NCBI GenBank assembly: GCA_000403275.2
Contig: KE159599.1
Location: 1,198,147 to 1,262,146 of the forward strand
Source of the DNA: Lachnospiraceae bacterium 28-4
Lineage (GTDB): Bacteria > Bacillota > Clostridia > Lachnospirales > Lachnospiraceae
Direction: 5' to 3'
Length of the DNA stretch: 64,000 nucleotides
Positions 1 through 7,114 of the stretch are shown piece after piece. The position numbers and the translations under genes were made by a program. The notes under the pieces are model-generated. The model saw only the letters and a list, made by a program, of their open reading frames with translations, did no database searches and was not told the origin of the DNA. How positions within the stretch are numbered: position 1 is the stretch's first letter; the number at the start of each line of letters is the position of its first letter.

Positions 1-215
1 ATTTCGGTTTACGTTTACCCTTAGGGCTTCGGTTTGTATTGCAACCTTACCCACCTAATCGCCTTATCAAGTTTCTGTTCGTAGGCTCAAGAACTTTGCT
101 ACACCACTTCCTTCATCCATACCATTACTGATACCGACTTGTGGTTCGCTACACTTGGCGGTAAATACCCGTGACTGGACTTTCACCAGTAAGATTAGCG
201 CCATGCTCGGCACAC
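1..215 (-). mobile_element. Group IIC intron, 5' part of domain I (rest outside window)
   Basis: Read on the minus strand the sequence begins GUGUGCCGAGCAUGG at 215 and continues with blocks typical of bacterial group IIC ribozymes: a GGUGAAAGUCC segment, a GGAUGAAGGAAGUGG segment, a GAACAGAAACUUGAUAAGGC segment and a UUGCAAUACAAACC segment. These match from memory the order seen in the Oceanobacillus iheyensis IIC intron. The intron-encoded reverse transcriptase would lie to the left of the window. The 5' boundary is supported by the GUGYG consensus and by the terminator immediately upstream, the known insertion preference of class C introns. Confidence 0.8.
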
Positions 216-221
216 AATAAA

Positions 222-249
222 AAGTCCCAGAGTTGACGCTCTGGGGCTT
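222..249 (-). terminator. Rho-independent terminator used as group IIC intron target
   Basis: On the minus strand the stem AGCCCCAGAG/CTCTGGGACT closes a six-base loop and is followed by TTTTTATT and then the intron start GTGTG. It would end transcription of the small ORF at 250-336. Confidence 0.85.
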
Positions 250-336
250 TCATATGCTGTCCGCTATGGATCGCTTATATCTTTTTTCCAACTGGCTGTC
301 CGTAGGCACCCTGACGTAACATGCGCCTCTTACCAT
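250..336 (-). pseudogene. 28-residue ORF resembling a serine recombinase N-terminus
   Basis: The ORF starts with ATG after a good ribosome binding site (AAAGGAGC, six bases away) and encodes 28 residues beginning MVRGACYVRVPTDSQLE. The YVRV-TDSQ string resembles the catalytic N-terminus of resolvase-type serine recombinases, in which a Ser follows RV; here that position is Pro. The stop codon is directly followed by the terminator. It is probably a decayed start of a recombinase gene or an unrelated microprotein. The family assignment is inference from a short motif. Confidence 0.35.
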
Positions 337-613
337 GACGGCTCCTTTCTGTGGGTTGCGACGTCGCAAATTTTTTTAGTCCTGGTATATATCTTCCCTC
401 TTGATGGATTCAGGGCATCCATTATCAGACGTATATTTCCTCATAAGCGCAGCTGTGTTCGTATACATATTCTGGCGCACAATCTATTTCCCCATCCATG
501 TAAGGACTCCGTATACGATTTCGAAATCTTCAAACATAAATGGATTTCCTACAATGGATTGATTCTGTCGAAATGGTCGCTGCTGACCGCTTTGTTCCAA
601 GCGGCGTAATAGA
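337..613. other. No convincing gene; only short open frames
   Basis: Minus-strand reading shows an open frame from 648 to 484 without a usable start except an internal ATG at 537 (17 codons), plus two frames of 24-30 codons. None has a recognisable family. This stretch, between the coiled-coil gene and the recombinase-like remnant, looks like decayed mobile DNA. Confidence 0.4.
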
Positions 614-1573
614 TCAGAAACAATTGCCGCAGGTAGTGTATCCTCGTCCTACGAGTTCTTCAACAGAGCTGTCTGACGTAGCATAGTTTTGCGGGGCGAT
701 TTTTCTTACACTATGACAGGACGGGTAGTGTATTTTATGCGTATTTGTATTCAACACATAGGTGGCACTGGTCTGCTGCTGGGAAGCATTGTCGTAAGTA
801 TTGAAGTTGTTGCCTGTTCCGGCTTGCTCCTGGGAGGGCTTCTGCTGCGCCGTTTCTGCGGCCGCTTTCTCTTCGGCCGCTTTTTTTTGCGCTGCCGCTT
901 CCCGTTGCGCTTCTTCAGCCGCTTTCTCTTCAGCCGCTCTTTTTTGCTCCGCTTCTTCGGCAGCCTTCTCCTCCCTTAGCCGCTTTTGTTCTGCCTCCTC
1001 GGCCGCTTTTTCTGCTTCCTGCCTTTTACGTTCTGCTTCTTCAGCCGCTTTTTCTTCTTCTAATCTTTTCTGCGTCGCTTCTTTTAAAGCCTGTTCTTCG
1101 GCGGCACGCTGCCGCTCCGCTTCTTCGCGGGCAGCAATGTCTACAACATGAATGGATATAATGTCGCTGGTAACATCGCCGGATTTTACATAAATATTGA
1201 ATGAGCCTTCCAGTGAACCGGTGATAATACCGGATTCAGAAAATGTCAGGGCTCCGCCCTCTGATATGTATTCGAGGGAACCGGCATCTGCATTTTCCGG
1301 AAGAACGGTAATATTTACAGGTATTTCTGTATTGACATCGTATTCTTCCTGATAGCCGGGGATCGACAACACGATATCCTCCGGCTCAATGAGTTTGTCC
1401 ATTGTAATCCCAAAACCGATAAGGCCAGCCACCAATACCAGTGCCGATGCTCCTGCATATTTAAAACGTTTTTTAGAGGGGCGCTTTCGGATCATGCAGA
1501 TGACAGCCCACGCCATAAAAAAAGGAATCCCTAAGAAGCTAATAATTGTTAGTAAAAGAAATATATTGTTCAT
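614..1573 (-). CDS. Membrane-anchored coiled-coil protein with C-terminal Cys/His metal-binding module
   Basis: This 319-residue protein starts with a hydrophobic segment (about residues 5-27) and a second one (about 40-56), so it is probably membrane anchored. Residues about 65-145 look like an extracellular beta domain. Residues 147-245 form an Ala/Glu/Lys-rich heptad-like coiled coil built from repeats of the EEKAAEEAE kind. The last 48 residues hold HYPSC-(about 30)-CGNC, the pattern of the small Ada/nuclease-associated zinc-binding module often found at the C-terminus of Firmicutes nucleases and surface proteins. The biological role is unknown. The start has a moderate upstream AAAGGAAAAG. 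It is not in an obvious operon. Confidence 0.75.
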   Translation of the reverse strand: MNNIFLLLTIISFLGIPFFMAWAVICMIRKRPSKKRFKYAGASALVLVAGLIGFGITMDKLIEPEDIVLSIPGYQEEYDVNTEIPVNITVLPENADAGSLEYISEGGALTFSESGIITGSLEGSFNIYVKSGDVTSDIISIHVVDIAAREEAERQRAAEEQALKEATQKRLEEEKAAEEAERKRQEAEKAAEEAEQKRLREEKAAEEAEQKRAAEEKAAEEAQREAAAQKKAAEEKAAAETAQQKPSQEQAGTGNNFNTYDNASQQQTSATYVLNTNTHKIHYPSCHSVRKIAPQNYATSDSSVEELVGRGYTTCGNCF

Positions 1574-1784
1574 ATGCTTTTCCTTTCTTATGTATTCATA
1601 TTATTCTGATTGGTATATAATTAACCTTCCACACAAACAATATAACATATGAAAGTTTTTCCTACAATGTAATATCATTTATTTTTCGTAATCGATAATT
1701 AGCTTGGTTAAGAAAAAAACTGTTGCCGGCTGGAATAGAAATTTGTACAAACAGTACATACATAGAATAAAGAGAGGTGGTGTG

Positions 1785-1934
1785 ATGGCAGTAACAGTAA
1801 GAATCATTACAAATGATGGCAAGGTGCATCTGAAGCCTGAAGAGGTGCATATACCGAGGAACGAGAAATACGAGGCATTCTACCGGATGGTGGAAAACTA
1901 CAAGCCTGTACAGAAAAAGGATGAAACCGCTTAG
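1785..1934 (+). CDS. Small conserved protein (49 aa)
   Basis: ATG at 1785 is preceded by AGAGAGGTGGTG, a good ribosome binding site; a longer frame from 1704 lacks one. The product begins MAVTVRIITNDGKVHL and has the motif IPRNEKYEAFYRMVENYKP. From memory, small proteins of this type sit next to serine recombinase genes in Lachnospiraceae, but no intact recombinase is adjacent here. The function is unknown. A terminator follows about 60 bases downstream. Confidence 0.6.
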   Translation: MAVTVRIITNDGKVHLKPEEVHIPRNEKYEAFYRMVENYKPVQKKDETA

Positions 1935-1996
1935 GCGGATATATCCCTTACAAGAGAACAGAGCTGAATAGAACAAATCGTTTCCAAAAAGAAAAT

Positions 1997-2047
1997 GGCT
2001 ACAACCCGCATAATTACTGGAGCTGTAGCCGCTTTTTACTTTCACAA
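1997..2047 (+). terminator. Rho-independent terminator after the 49-aa gene
   Basis: GGCTACA at 1997-2003 pairs with TGTAGCC at 2034-2040 and is followed by GCTTTTT. The loop is long (30 bases) but contains further pairing potential. Confidence 0.6.
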
Positions 2048-2098
2048 GTGTTAAGTTCGAAATATTACCATATTTCTTTCCATAATGCAAGACCTAAT

Positions 2099-2620
2099 TT
2101 AAAATTTAGCCTTGTCCCCTTTCTGAACCATACGGTTCGCGATATGCTCTTCCATCTGTTCTTTGGGTACTCCTAACGCAACCGATAATTCGGAATACAA
2201 ATTATCTTCTGCCATCCGAAGGTATTTTTCATCCATTGCTGTCGTTTTTTTCCCCTGGGCAATCCTTTCCTGCTTGCGCAGGTATAACGTTTTAATAATC
2301 CTTATCCAATCCCTGCATTCGCAGCTGCGCATCGTCTCCTTGTATTTTTCTTCGCGGAGTTTATCGTTGCCCACCCACAGTTCTTCGATGTCCCTAATAT
2401 TGTCGATCAGAATATCTGCCTCTTCTTTTGTCAAAACCGCACGCATAACCGTCTTGTTACCTTCTACCGGCGTGAATATTTTGCTGTCCCTGTGATGTCT
2501 TGGACTCAAAATATAATAGAGCTTATTTTTTGCCGCCCCCTTCATGTCCAAAGTCGTTATATCCCTTACTTCACATACGCCTGCGTTGCCATACACAATA
2601 AATTCACCTTTCTCAAACAT
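2099..2620 (-). CDS. CarD/CdnL-family transcriptional regulator
   Basis: The 173-residue product starts MFEKGEFIVYGNAGVCEV. This is the N-terminal RNA-polymerase-interacting domain of the CarD/CdnL family, followed by an all-helical C-terminal half with a basic region (RIIKTLYLRKQERIAQGKK) resembling its DNA-binding domain. Family members bind the RNA polymerase beta subunit and stabilise open complexes at promoters. ATG at 2620 is chosen because GAAGGG lies just upstream; an open frame to 2659 lacks a ribosome binding site and is not family-like. It appears to be a single-gene unit. Confidence 0.85.
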   Translation of the reverse strand: MFEKGEFIVYGNAGVCEVRDITTLDMKGAAKNKLYYILSPRHHRDSKIFTPVEGNKTVMRAVLTKEEADILIDNIRDIEELWVGNDKLREEKYKETMRSCECRDWIRIIKTLYLRKQERIAQGKKTTAMDEKYLRMAEDNLYSELSVALGVPKEQMEEHIANRMVQKGDKAKF

Positions 2621-2799
2621 TTTATCCCTTCTTTTTCTTTTCCCAAACCAAATCGACAAGTATCCTTCTAAATATTATTTTACCCTAAAAAATGGGCTTA
2701 TGCTAATCATTTTTAATTTTTTCTTAATTTTTGTTGGTTTTTACAGATAATAAAGGCTTTTGTTTGTGTATTTTTCAAAACCTGCGCCGAATCGTTCCG

Positions 2800-3480
2800 T
2801 CAATGGACTTCCACCCATCCCTCCATGCTGTCAAAACTGAATTTCATAACAATCGTTGCTCCACTTTCGATCTTTTCGGAAAGATCGATATCCACGGACG
2901 CTACCACCTTGCCCGAATCTTCTACCGCTTCCAAATGCCAGAGTGTTTCCTCCTCCGTCATATAAAGGTTTAAAATATTCAACGTCTGAAATCCGCCCAT
3001 GCAGCCCATATCCTTTAATAAATTCTCTCCCTTATCTTCATCGGAAGCTTTATATAAATATAAACTGTAAATCTCAACTCCGGTATTGTTTTCAATCGTT
3101 ACGGGCACTTCCCATATTTTGTCTTCCGTCTCCCCGTTTTTCATTCCCTGCATGGTTTCCAGCATTTCATCATATTTCACTTTATAGCCATTCATTTCAT
3201 CTGCAACCGCATCTAATTCCGCATTCGTCATTCCCTGCGCATCCCTTTGCCCGATATCTTCTATCTTTTCTGCCATCGCATCCAATTCCTCATGAAAGGA
3301 ATCGTCTTCCAGACTTGCATATTCTTCCACTACTTCATTATGAAGATTCACCAGATCCGCATATATCCCCTGTACCTTTGCTATTTTTTCCCCGGACGGA
3401 CTGCCGCAGGCAGAAGCCGCCATCATCGCCAGGCAGATCAATACCACTTTTCCTTTGTTTCTGATTCTCGTTTTGTCCAT
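2800..3480 (-). CDS. Probable secreted lipoprotein, helical
   Basis: The protein (226 residues from ATG at 3480) has a basic N-terminus, a hydrophobic stretch VVLICLAMMAASAC and a lipobox-like ASAC, so it is probably a lipoprotein anchored at Cys. The mature first half is predicted helical and acidic (a LVNLHNEVVEEYASLEDD-like helix). The second half, from about residue 120, looks like a beta domain with a VTIENNTGVEIYSLYLY strand pattern seen in cell-surface beta-sandwiches. The ligand is unknown. Its start lies 12 bases after the stop of the aminoglycoside transferase-like gene, so the two are probably cotranscribed. ATG at 3480 has AACAGGGA upstream. Confidence 0.7.
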   Translation of the reverse strand: MDKTRIRNKGKVVLICLAMMAASACGSPSGEKIAKVQGIYADLVNLHNEVVEEYASLEDDSFHEELDAMAEKIEDIGQRDAQGMTNAELDAVADEMNGYKVKYDEMLETMQGMKNGETEDKIWEVPVTIENNTGVEIYSLYLYKASDEDKGENLLKDMGCMGGFQTLNILNLYMTEEETLWHLEAVEDSGKVVASVDIDLSEKIESGATIVMKFSFDSMEGWVEVH

Positions 3481-3491
3481 ATTCCCTGTTG

Positions 3492-4787
3492 TTAGCCCTT
3501 TCTCCACATCATCCTGTATTCCTGCTGTCCCGTGCTGCCGTCCAGCCGCTTCTCATCTGTTCGAAAACCTTCCCTCATATAAAAATTAAGAGCCTTTTCA
3601 TTTTCGGCATATACATGCAGCGATAATTTTTCATATTTTCCTTTGCAAAAATTCAGCAGACTTCTTCCTATTCTTTTGGAACGCATCTCCTTCTTTACAA
3701 AAATCCCCTGAATATATCCATTTTCCAGCCCTACGAATCCCTCTATTCCTTCATCGTCCTCGTATATATAAATTTCCGAATCCGATAGCTGGCGTTTTAC
3801 TTCCTCATAATTCCCCTTCCAATATTCTTCCGGCACAAAACCATGGGCATCCAGATTTCCTTCCAGCCATATGCCGGCTGCTTTCTCTTCATCCCCGGCT
3901 TTCATTTTCCGTACCATGACAAACTCTTTGGCTCCCTTTGGCAAGACAGAAGTACAGTCCAGATATAGTCTGCTATGATGGGCTTCCTTTTCATCATATG
4001 AATAGCCCAACTCCCGGCCCACCTTCCTTGCCGTTTCATCGAACAAGCCGCACATCTCGAAAACCGACTGCCATATGGCCTCTTCTTCTGCCGGAGGATA
4101 GGTCTTCATCAGCCTTTCATAGTGATCCTCCGCCAAATATCTGTGTAAGTATTTTCCGAACTTTCCCACGCTGCATGCAAAATCCCTTTCGGTTCCCACA
4201 TTCCAGGCAAGCATTTTCACAAGTTCCGGCCGCCCATGCATATTCAGCATGTCCATGACATAGGGAATTTCACCTCTCCACAACCCTTTTCCGATGCTGT
4301 TTAAAATCCACCAGAATTCATTACAGCAATGCAAATAGTCCTCTTCCTCCGGCCGCTTCACCCAATGATCCTCATCTGTTGACCGGGGAATCTCCGGCAA
4401 AACCATATCCTTATCCATCAATATCCTGCATAATCTGTCGTGCGCAATATCCTTCAAGGCAAACTCCAGCGTTACCACATGCAAATCCAGCCTGTTCCCG
4501 TCCGCAAGCTGCATCAGATATCCATAGCACTGCCCGATATCCGTCCCCGGCTCCGGCCTGTCGTCCGGATACTGCATATACAAGCGTCTGCCAAACACAT
4601 CGATCCACTCCCTGTCTTCCCGGAAAGATCCCGTTTCGCGCACGATGTACACGATATCATAATCCTGGAAGACATCTTTTGGGGCATTCGGATTGGTTCG
4701 CGAGCCTGTCATATACACGCCCCGGATACGCTCGTCCTTTTTGGCAACTCCCAATATCAAATCCATCATTTCTTTTTCATTTCTCAC
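3492..4787 (-). CDS. ANT(6)-like nucleotidyltransferase fused to a GNAT acetyltransferase domain
   Basis: The first about 285 residues match the streptomycin 6-adenylyltransferase (AadK/ANT(6)) family. They show RNEKEMMDLI, the nucleotidyltransferase motif GSR (residues 28-30), NPNAPKDVFQDYDIVYIV with metal-binding acidic residues, and a W-rich helical domain. From about residue 300 a GNAT fold follows (VRKMKAGDEEKAAGIW..., then a GIFVKKEMRSKRIGRSLL acetyl-CoA loop and HVYAENEKALNFYMREGF). Single-domain ANT(6) proteins are about 285-300 residues, so this is a fusion. Start: GTG at 4787 lies seven bases after GGAGG and gives the family N-terminus; ATG at 4793 is too close to it. The substrate is not established. 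Confidence 0.85.
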   Translation of the reverse strand: MRNEKEMMDLILGVAKKDERIRGVYMTGSRTNPNAPKDVFQDYDIVYIVRETGSFREDREWIDVFGRRLYMQYPDDRPEPGTDIGQCYGYLMQLADGNRLDLHVVTLEFALKDIAHDRLCRILMDKDMVLPEIPRSTDEDHWVKRPEEEDYLHCCNEFWWILNSIGKGLWRGEIPYVMDMLNMHGRPELVKMLAWNVGTERDFACSVGKFGKYLHRYLAEDHYERLMKTYPPAEEEAIWQSVFEMCGLFDETARKVGRELGYSYDEKEAHHSRLYLDCTSVLPKGAKEFVMVRKMKAGDEEKAAGIWLEGNLDAHGFVPEEYWKGNYEEVKRQLSDSEIYIYEDDEGIEGFVGLENGYIQGIFVKKEMRSKRIGRSLLNFCKGKYEKLSLHVYAENEKALNFYMREGFRTDEKRLDGSTGQQEYRMMWRKG

Positions 4788-4978
4788 AGGCATTCCTCCC
4801 CGCCCCAGCTGCTTTTCCGTTTTACGGATTCTACTCCCATGATTATAGCAGGAAAACATAAGATTGAAAAATGTATTTTATGTACTTTTTTTAATACCCG
4901 GAAAAAACTTGTGCAAAAAGTGTTTTCATCCGTCCTAAAATCTGATACATTCATACTATAACTTGAAGGAGGTTAAAA

Positions 4979-5653
4979 ATGAGGTATTTCTTTAACGGTA
5001 AAATCGAAAAACTAAACGACATTTATTCTATCCATATTCCTTTTAATGTTTGGGAAGTCTGCAAACAGCGCGATGTGATTCAGGCGGCGATCATATTTGA
5101 TAATAAAATCATCGATTGTGAATTGCTTCCGGAAGACAAAGCGGGCAATTACAAGATCCACCTCCAAAGCGAGTCTTTGGTTCATGCGGATATTACAAGA
5201 ACACATAAAATCCTTTTACACATATCCGGCAGCATTATCCAGATGAACCAGAACAGCCCTTACAGCTTTGACAACCCCATTCGCAAAATCGACAGCATGG
5301 AAGTGATCATCCAGCCGGAAGACGGCCTCTGCGGCCAAACTTGTGTCGCCATGCTGGCCGGAATCACTATTGCAGAAGTCGTCAGCGTAATGGACTGCCG
5401 CGAATGGCAGGCAACGATGGGCAGAGTCATTTCCGCCCTGAATTATTACGGCATCGACCATTCCGACATTATCATCTATACGGAAGGCCAGGAAGCGACG
5501 CTCCCCAAATGCTGCATTATGATGGAAAGAATGGGACGGTACTGCCACTATCTCGTACATTATGACGGCAAATTCTATGATTCCAACCTTGGCGTAATCA
5601 GCCACTATGATATGAGCAAACTGCTGGGATATCTGGAAGTCAAAGTAGAATAG
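4979..5653 (+). CDS. DUF1905-like domain plus papain-like (C39-type) cysteine domain protein
   Basis: The gene starts at ATG 4979 with AAGGAGG at 4966-4972. Residues 1-85 (FFNGKIEKL...IPFNVWEVCKQ...KILLHI) resemble the small beta-barrel DUF1905. Residues 108-224 look like a papain-like/C39 peptidase fold: a Q120-T-C122 nucleophile motif in DGLCGQTCVAMLAG, then H190 in CHYLVHYDGKFYDSN with D201 and N203 as possible partners. C39-type domains process double-glycine leader peptides, but no transporter or leader peptide is nearby, so the substrate is unknown. It stands alone, convergent with the zinc-ribbon gene. Confidence 0.7.
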   Translation: MRYFFNGKIEKLNDIYSIHIPFNVWEVCKQRDVIQAAIIFDNKIIDCELLPEDKAGNYKIHLQSESLVHADITRTHKILLHISGSIIQMNQNSPYSFDNPIRKIDSMEVIIQPEDGLCGQTCVAMLAGITIAEVVSVMDCREWQATMGRVISALNYYGIDHSDIIIYTEGQEATLPKCCIMMERMGRYCHYLVHYDGKFYDSNLGVISHYDMSKLLGYLEVKVE

Positions 5654-5656
5654 CTA

Positions 5657-6061
5657 TCAGCTCTTTTTTATGAATTCCGTTCCGCACTGCGGACACTTTA
5701 CCGCAATTTTTCCTTTTCCACGCGGTATTCTGATCTTCTGCCTGCATTGCGGACATTTATAGATATGATGCGTCTTTCTTTGGCGCATCATATTTTTTTG
5801 TCTGCCGATCCATCCTCTGATTTTTGCCGTATGTTTTATAAACGCCTGGTTTTCCGCATACCGTTTCGTATAATTCTTAGAAAACATTCTGAAATATGCA
5901 TATGCGAGAAAAGCCAGCGCCCCCCAATATGCAATCCTCCAGCGCACAAAAAGCGACAATACCATGAGCGCCAGCGCTCCTCCCAGTAAAAACCTGTTTA
6001 ACAGGTCCGGCCCATATGCCCCATACCTTCCCTGCATAAACCGTATCAATTTTTCTTTCAC
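5657..6061 (-). CDS. Small membrane protein with C-terminal zinc ribbon
   Basis: The 134-residue protein has two hydrophobic segments (about residues 24-39 and 43-58), a basic linker (NMMRQRKTHH) and a C-terminal zinc ribbon with C103-x2-C106 and C123-x2-C126 (YKCPQCRQKIRIP, VKCPQCGTEFIKK). This layout is common in Firmicutes as a small membrane protein of unknown role. Its stop lies four bases from the stop of the convergent papain-like gene. Confidence 0.75.
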   Translation of the reverse strand: MKEKLIRFMQGRYGAYGPDLLNRFLLGGALALMVLSLFVRWRIAYWGALAFLAYAYFRMFSKNYTKRYAENQAFIKHTAKIRGWIGRQKNMMRQRKTHHIYKCPQCRQKIRIPRGKGKIAVKCPQCGTEFIKKS

Positions 6062-6223
6062 AATATATAACCATGCCTTTCTGTCATCCGATACTGCAGT
6101 ACGGATTTTATTTCCGCCGGCAGCGCTACGTACACGCCCCTGACTTTCTTATATTGTAAATCTTATCCGTTAAAATGCAATAAAACCATTCACAAAAATC
6201 CATTAAAAAACGCTAAAGTCCGC

Positions 6224-6994
6224 CTATCGCAGCATAATATCCCCTAATCCCATAGCATATGCGATACCATACAGCAGCAGGATATGAACCGGATAAAAAA
6301 TATAGAAGAACCATTTCAGGTTCCATCCTCTTTTTCCATTGTACTTATGAATCGGAAGTAATACAAAAAAGGCAGTCACTTCATTTAATGACATCATTGT
6401 CAGAACTGTACATCCAACGCCCGCCTCCAGCACTCTGTTTTTGCGGAATAAATACATCGCCGCAATCGTCAGCACTCCCATGCCGCTGTAATCTGTCATC
6501 AGCCAGTTGGCCGCATACATTCCGGCCGCCAACACGAGAAAATCAAAAATGATCAAAAGAGGTTTTCCCCACTGCATTTTTTCCTCCGCAAAACGGAAGC
6601 CGATCAACACCAGCAGACCGATAAACAACGTAAAAAATACGTTCTGGTACTGCCAGTAAAATGCTTTTCCCATAAAGCCAAGGTCAAAAGGTATCTCCGA
6701 TATGAGCGCAAACAAAAACAGCCTCAATGCATATTTTTTCACATTCCGAGTATAACAAAAGCCCTCTATCAGCAAAAAACAGAAAATAGGAAAACCAAGC
6801 CTTCCGATCAGCCGCATGACGGCATAAACGATATACAAGTTCACTGTGTCCATCGAAAATCCCTGCACATACAACATTCTTTCCAAAATAACAGCCGCCG
6901 CATGATCGATAAACATCGTAATAATCGCTATCATCTTCAGCGAGCTTCCCGTCATCCCGTTTTTCTTTTCCATTACTTCCGTCATATTCTCCAT
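6224..6994 (-). CDS. TraX-family multi-pass membrane protein
   Basis: The 256-residue protein opens with GSSLKMIAIITMFIDHAAAV, the signature first helix of the TraX family, and has about eight predicted membrane segments. F-plasmid TraX acetylates the pilin N-terminus; chromosomal Firmicutes homologues are acyltransferase-like with unknown targets. The family call comes from the K-x-IA-x2-x-M-x-IDH motif and the hydrophobicity pattern. There is no pilin gene nearby, so a conjugation role is not implied. The start could instead be an ATG four or eight codons downstream. Confidence 0.8.
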   Translation of the reverse strand: MENMTEVMEKKNGMTGSSLKMIAIITMFIDHAAAVILERMLYVQGFSMDTVNLYIVYAVMRLIGRLGFPIFCFLLIEGFCYTRNVKKYALRLFLFALISEIPFDLGFMGKAFYWQYQNVFFTLFIGLLVLIGFRFAEEKMQWGKPLLIIFDFLVLAAGMYAANWLMTDYSGMGVLTIAAMYLFRKNRVLEAGVGCTVLTMMSLNEVTAFFVLLPIHKYNGKRGWNLKWFFYIFYPVHILLLYGIAYAMGLGDIMLR

Positions 6995-7114
6995 GCCCTT
7001 ACCCTTTGCTATCCTCCGATTCCGCCTTTTGTTTCCGTTTCTTATTGTACCATGATTCCTGTGTTCCTACAATATTACTATTTCTTTGGGGTATTGCATG
7101 AATTCATTCCAGCA

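Noticed and set aside
484-648. Open frame reading DTLPAAIVSDLLRRLEQSGQ and on to FEIVYGVLTWMGK
   Set aside because: No start codon for most of its length and no family recognised; kept only as part of the decayed stretch.
801-1151. Open frame rich in Ala, Ser and Cys on the plus strand
   Set aside because: It is the antisense shadow of the Ala/Glu/Lys coiled-coil repeat and has no ribosome binding site or family resemblance.
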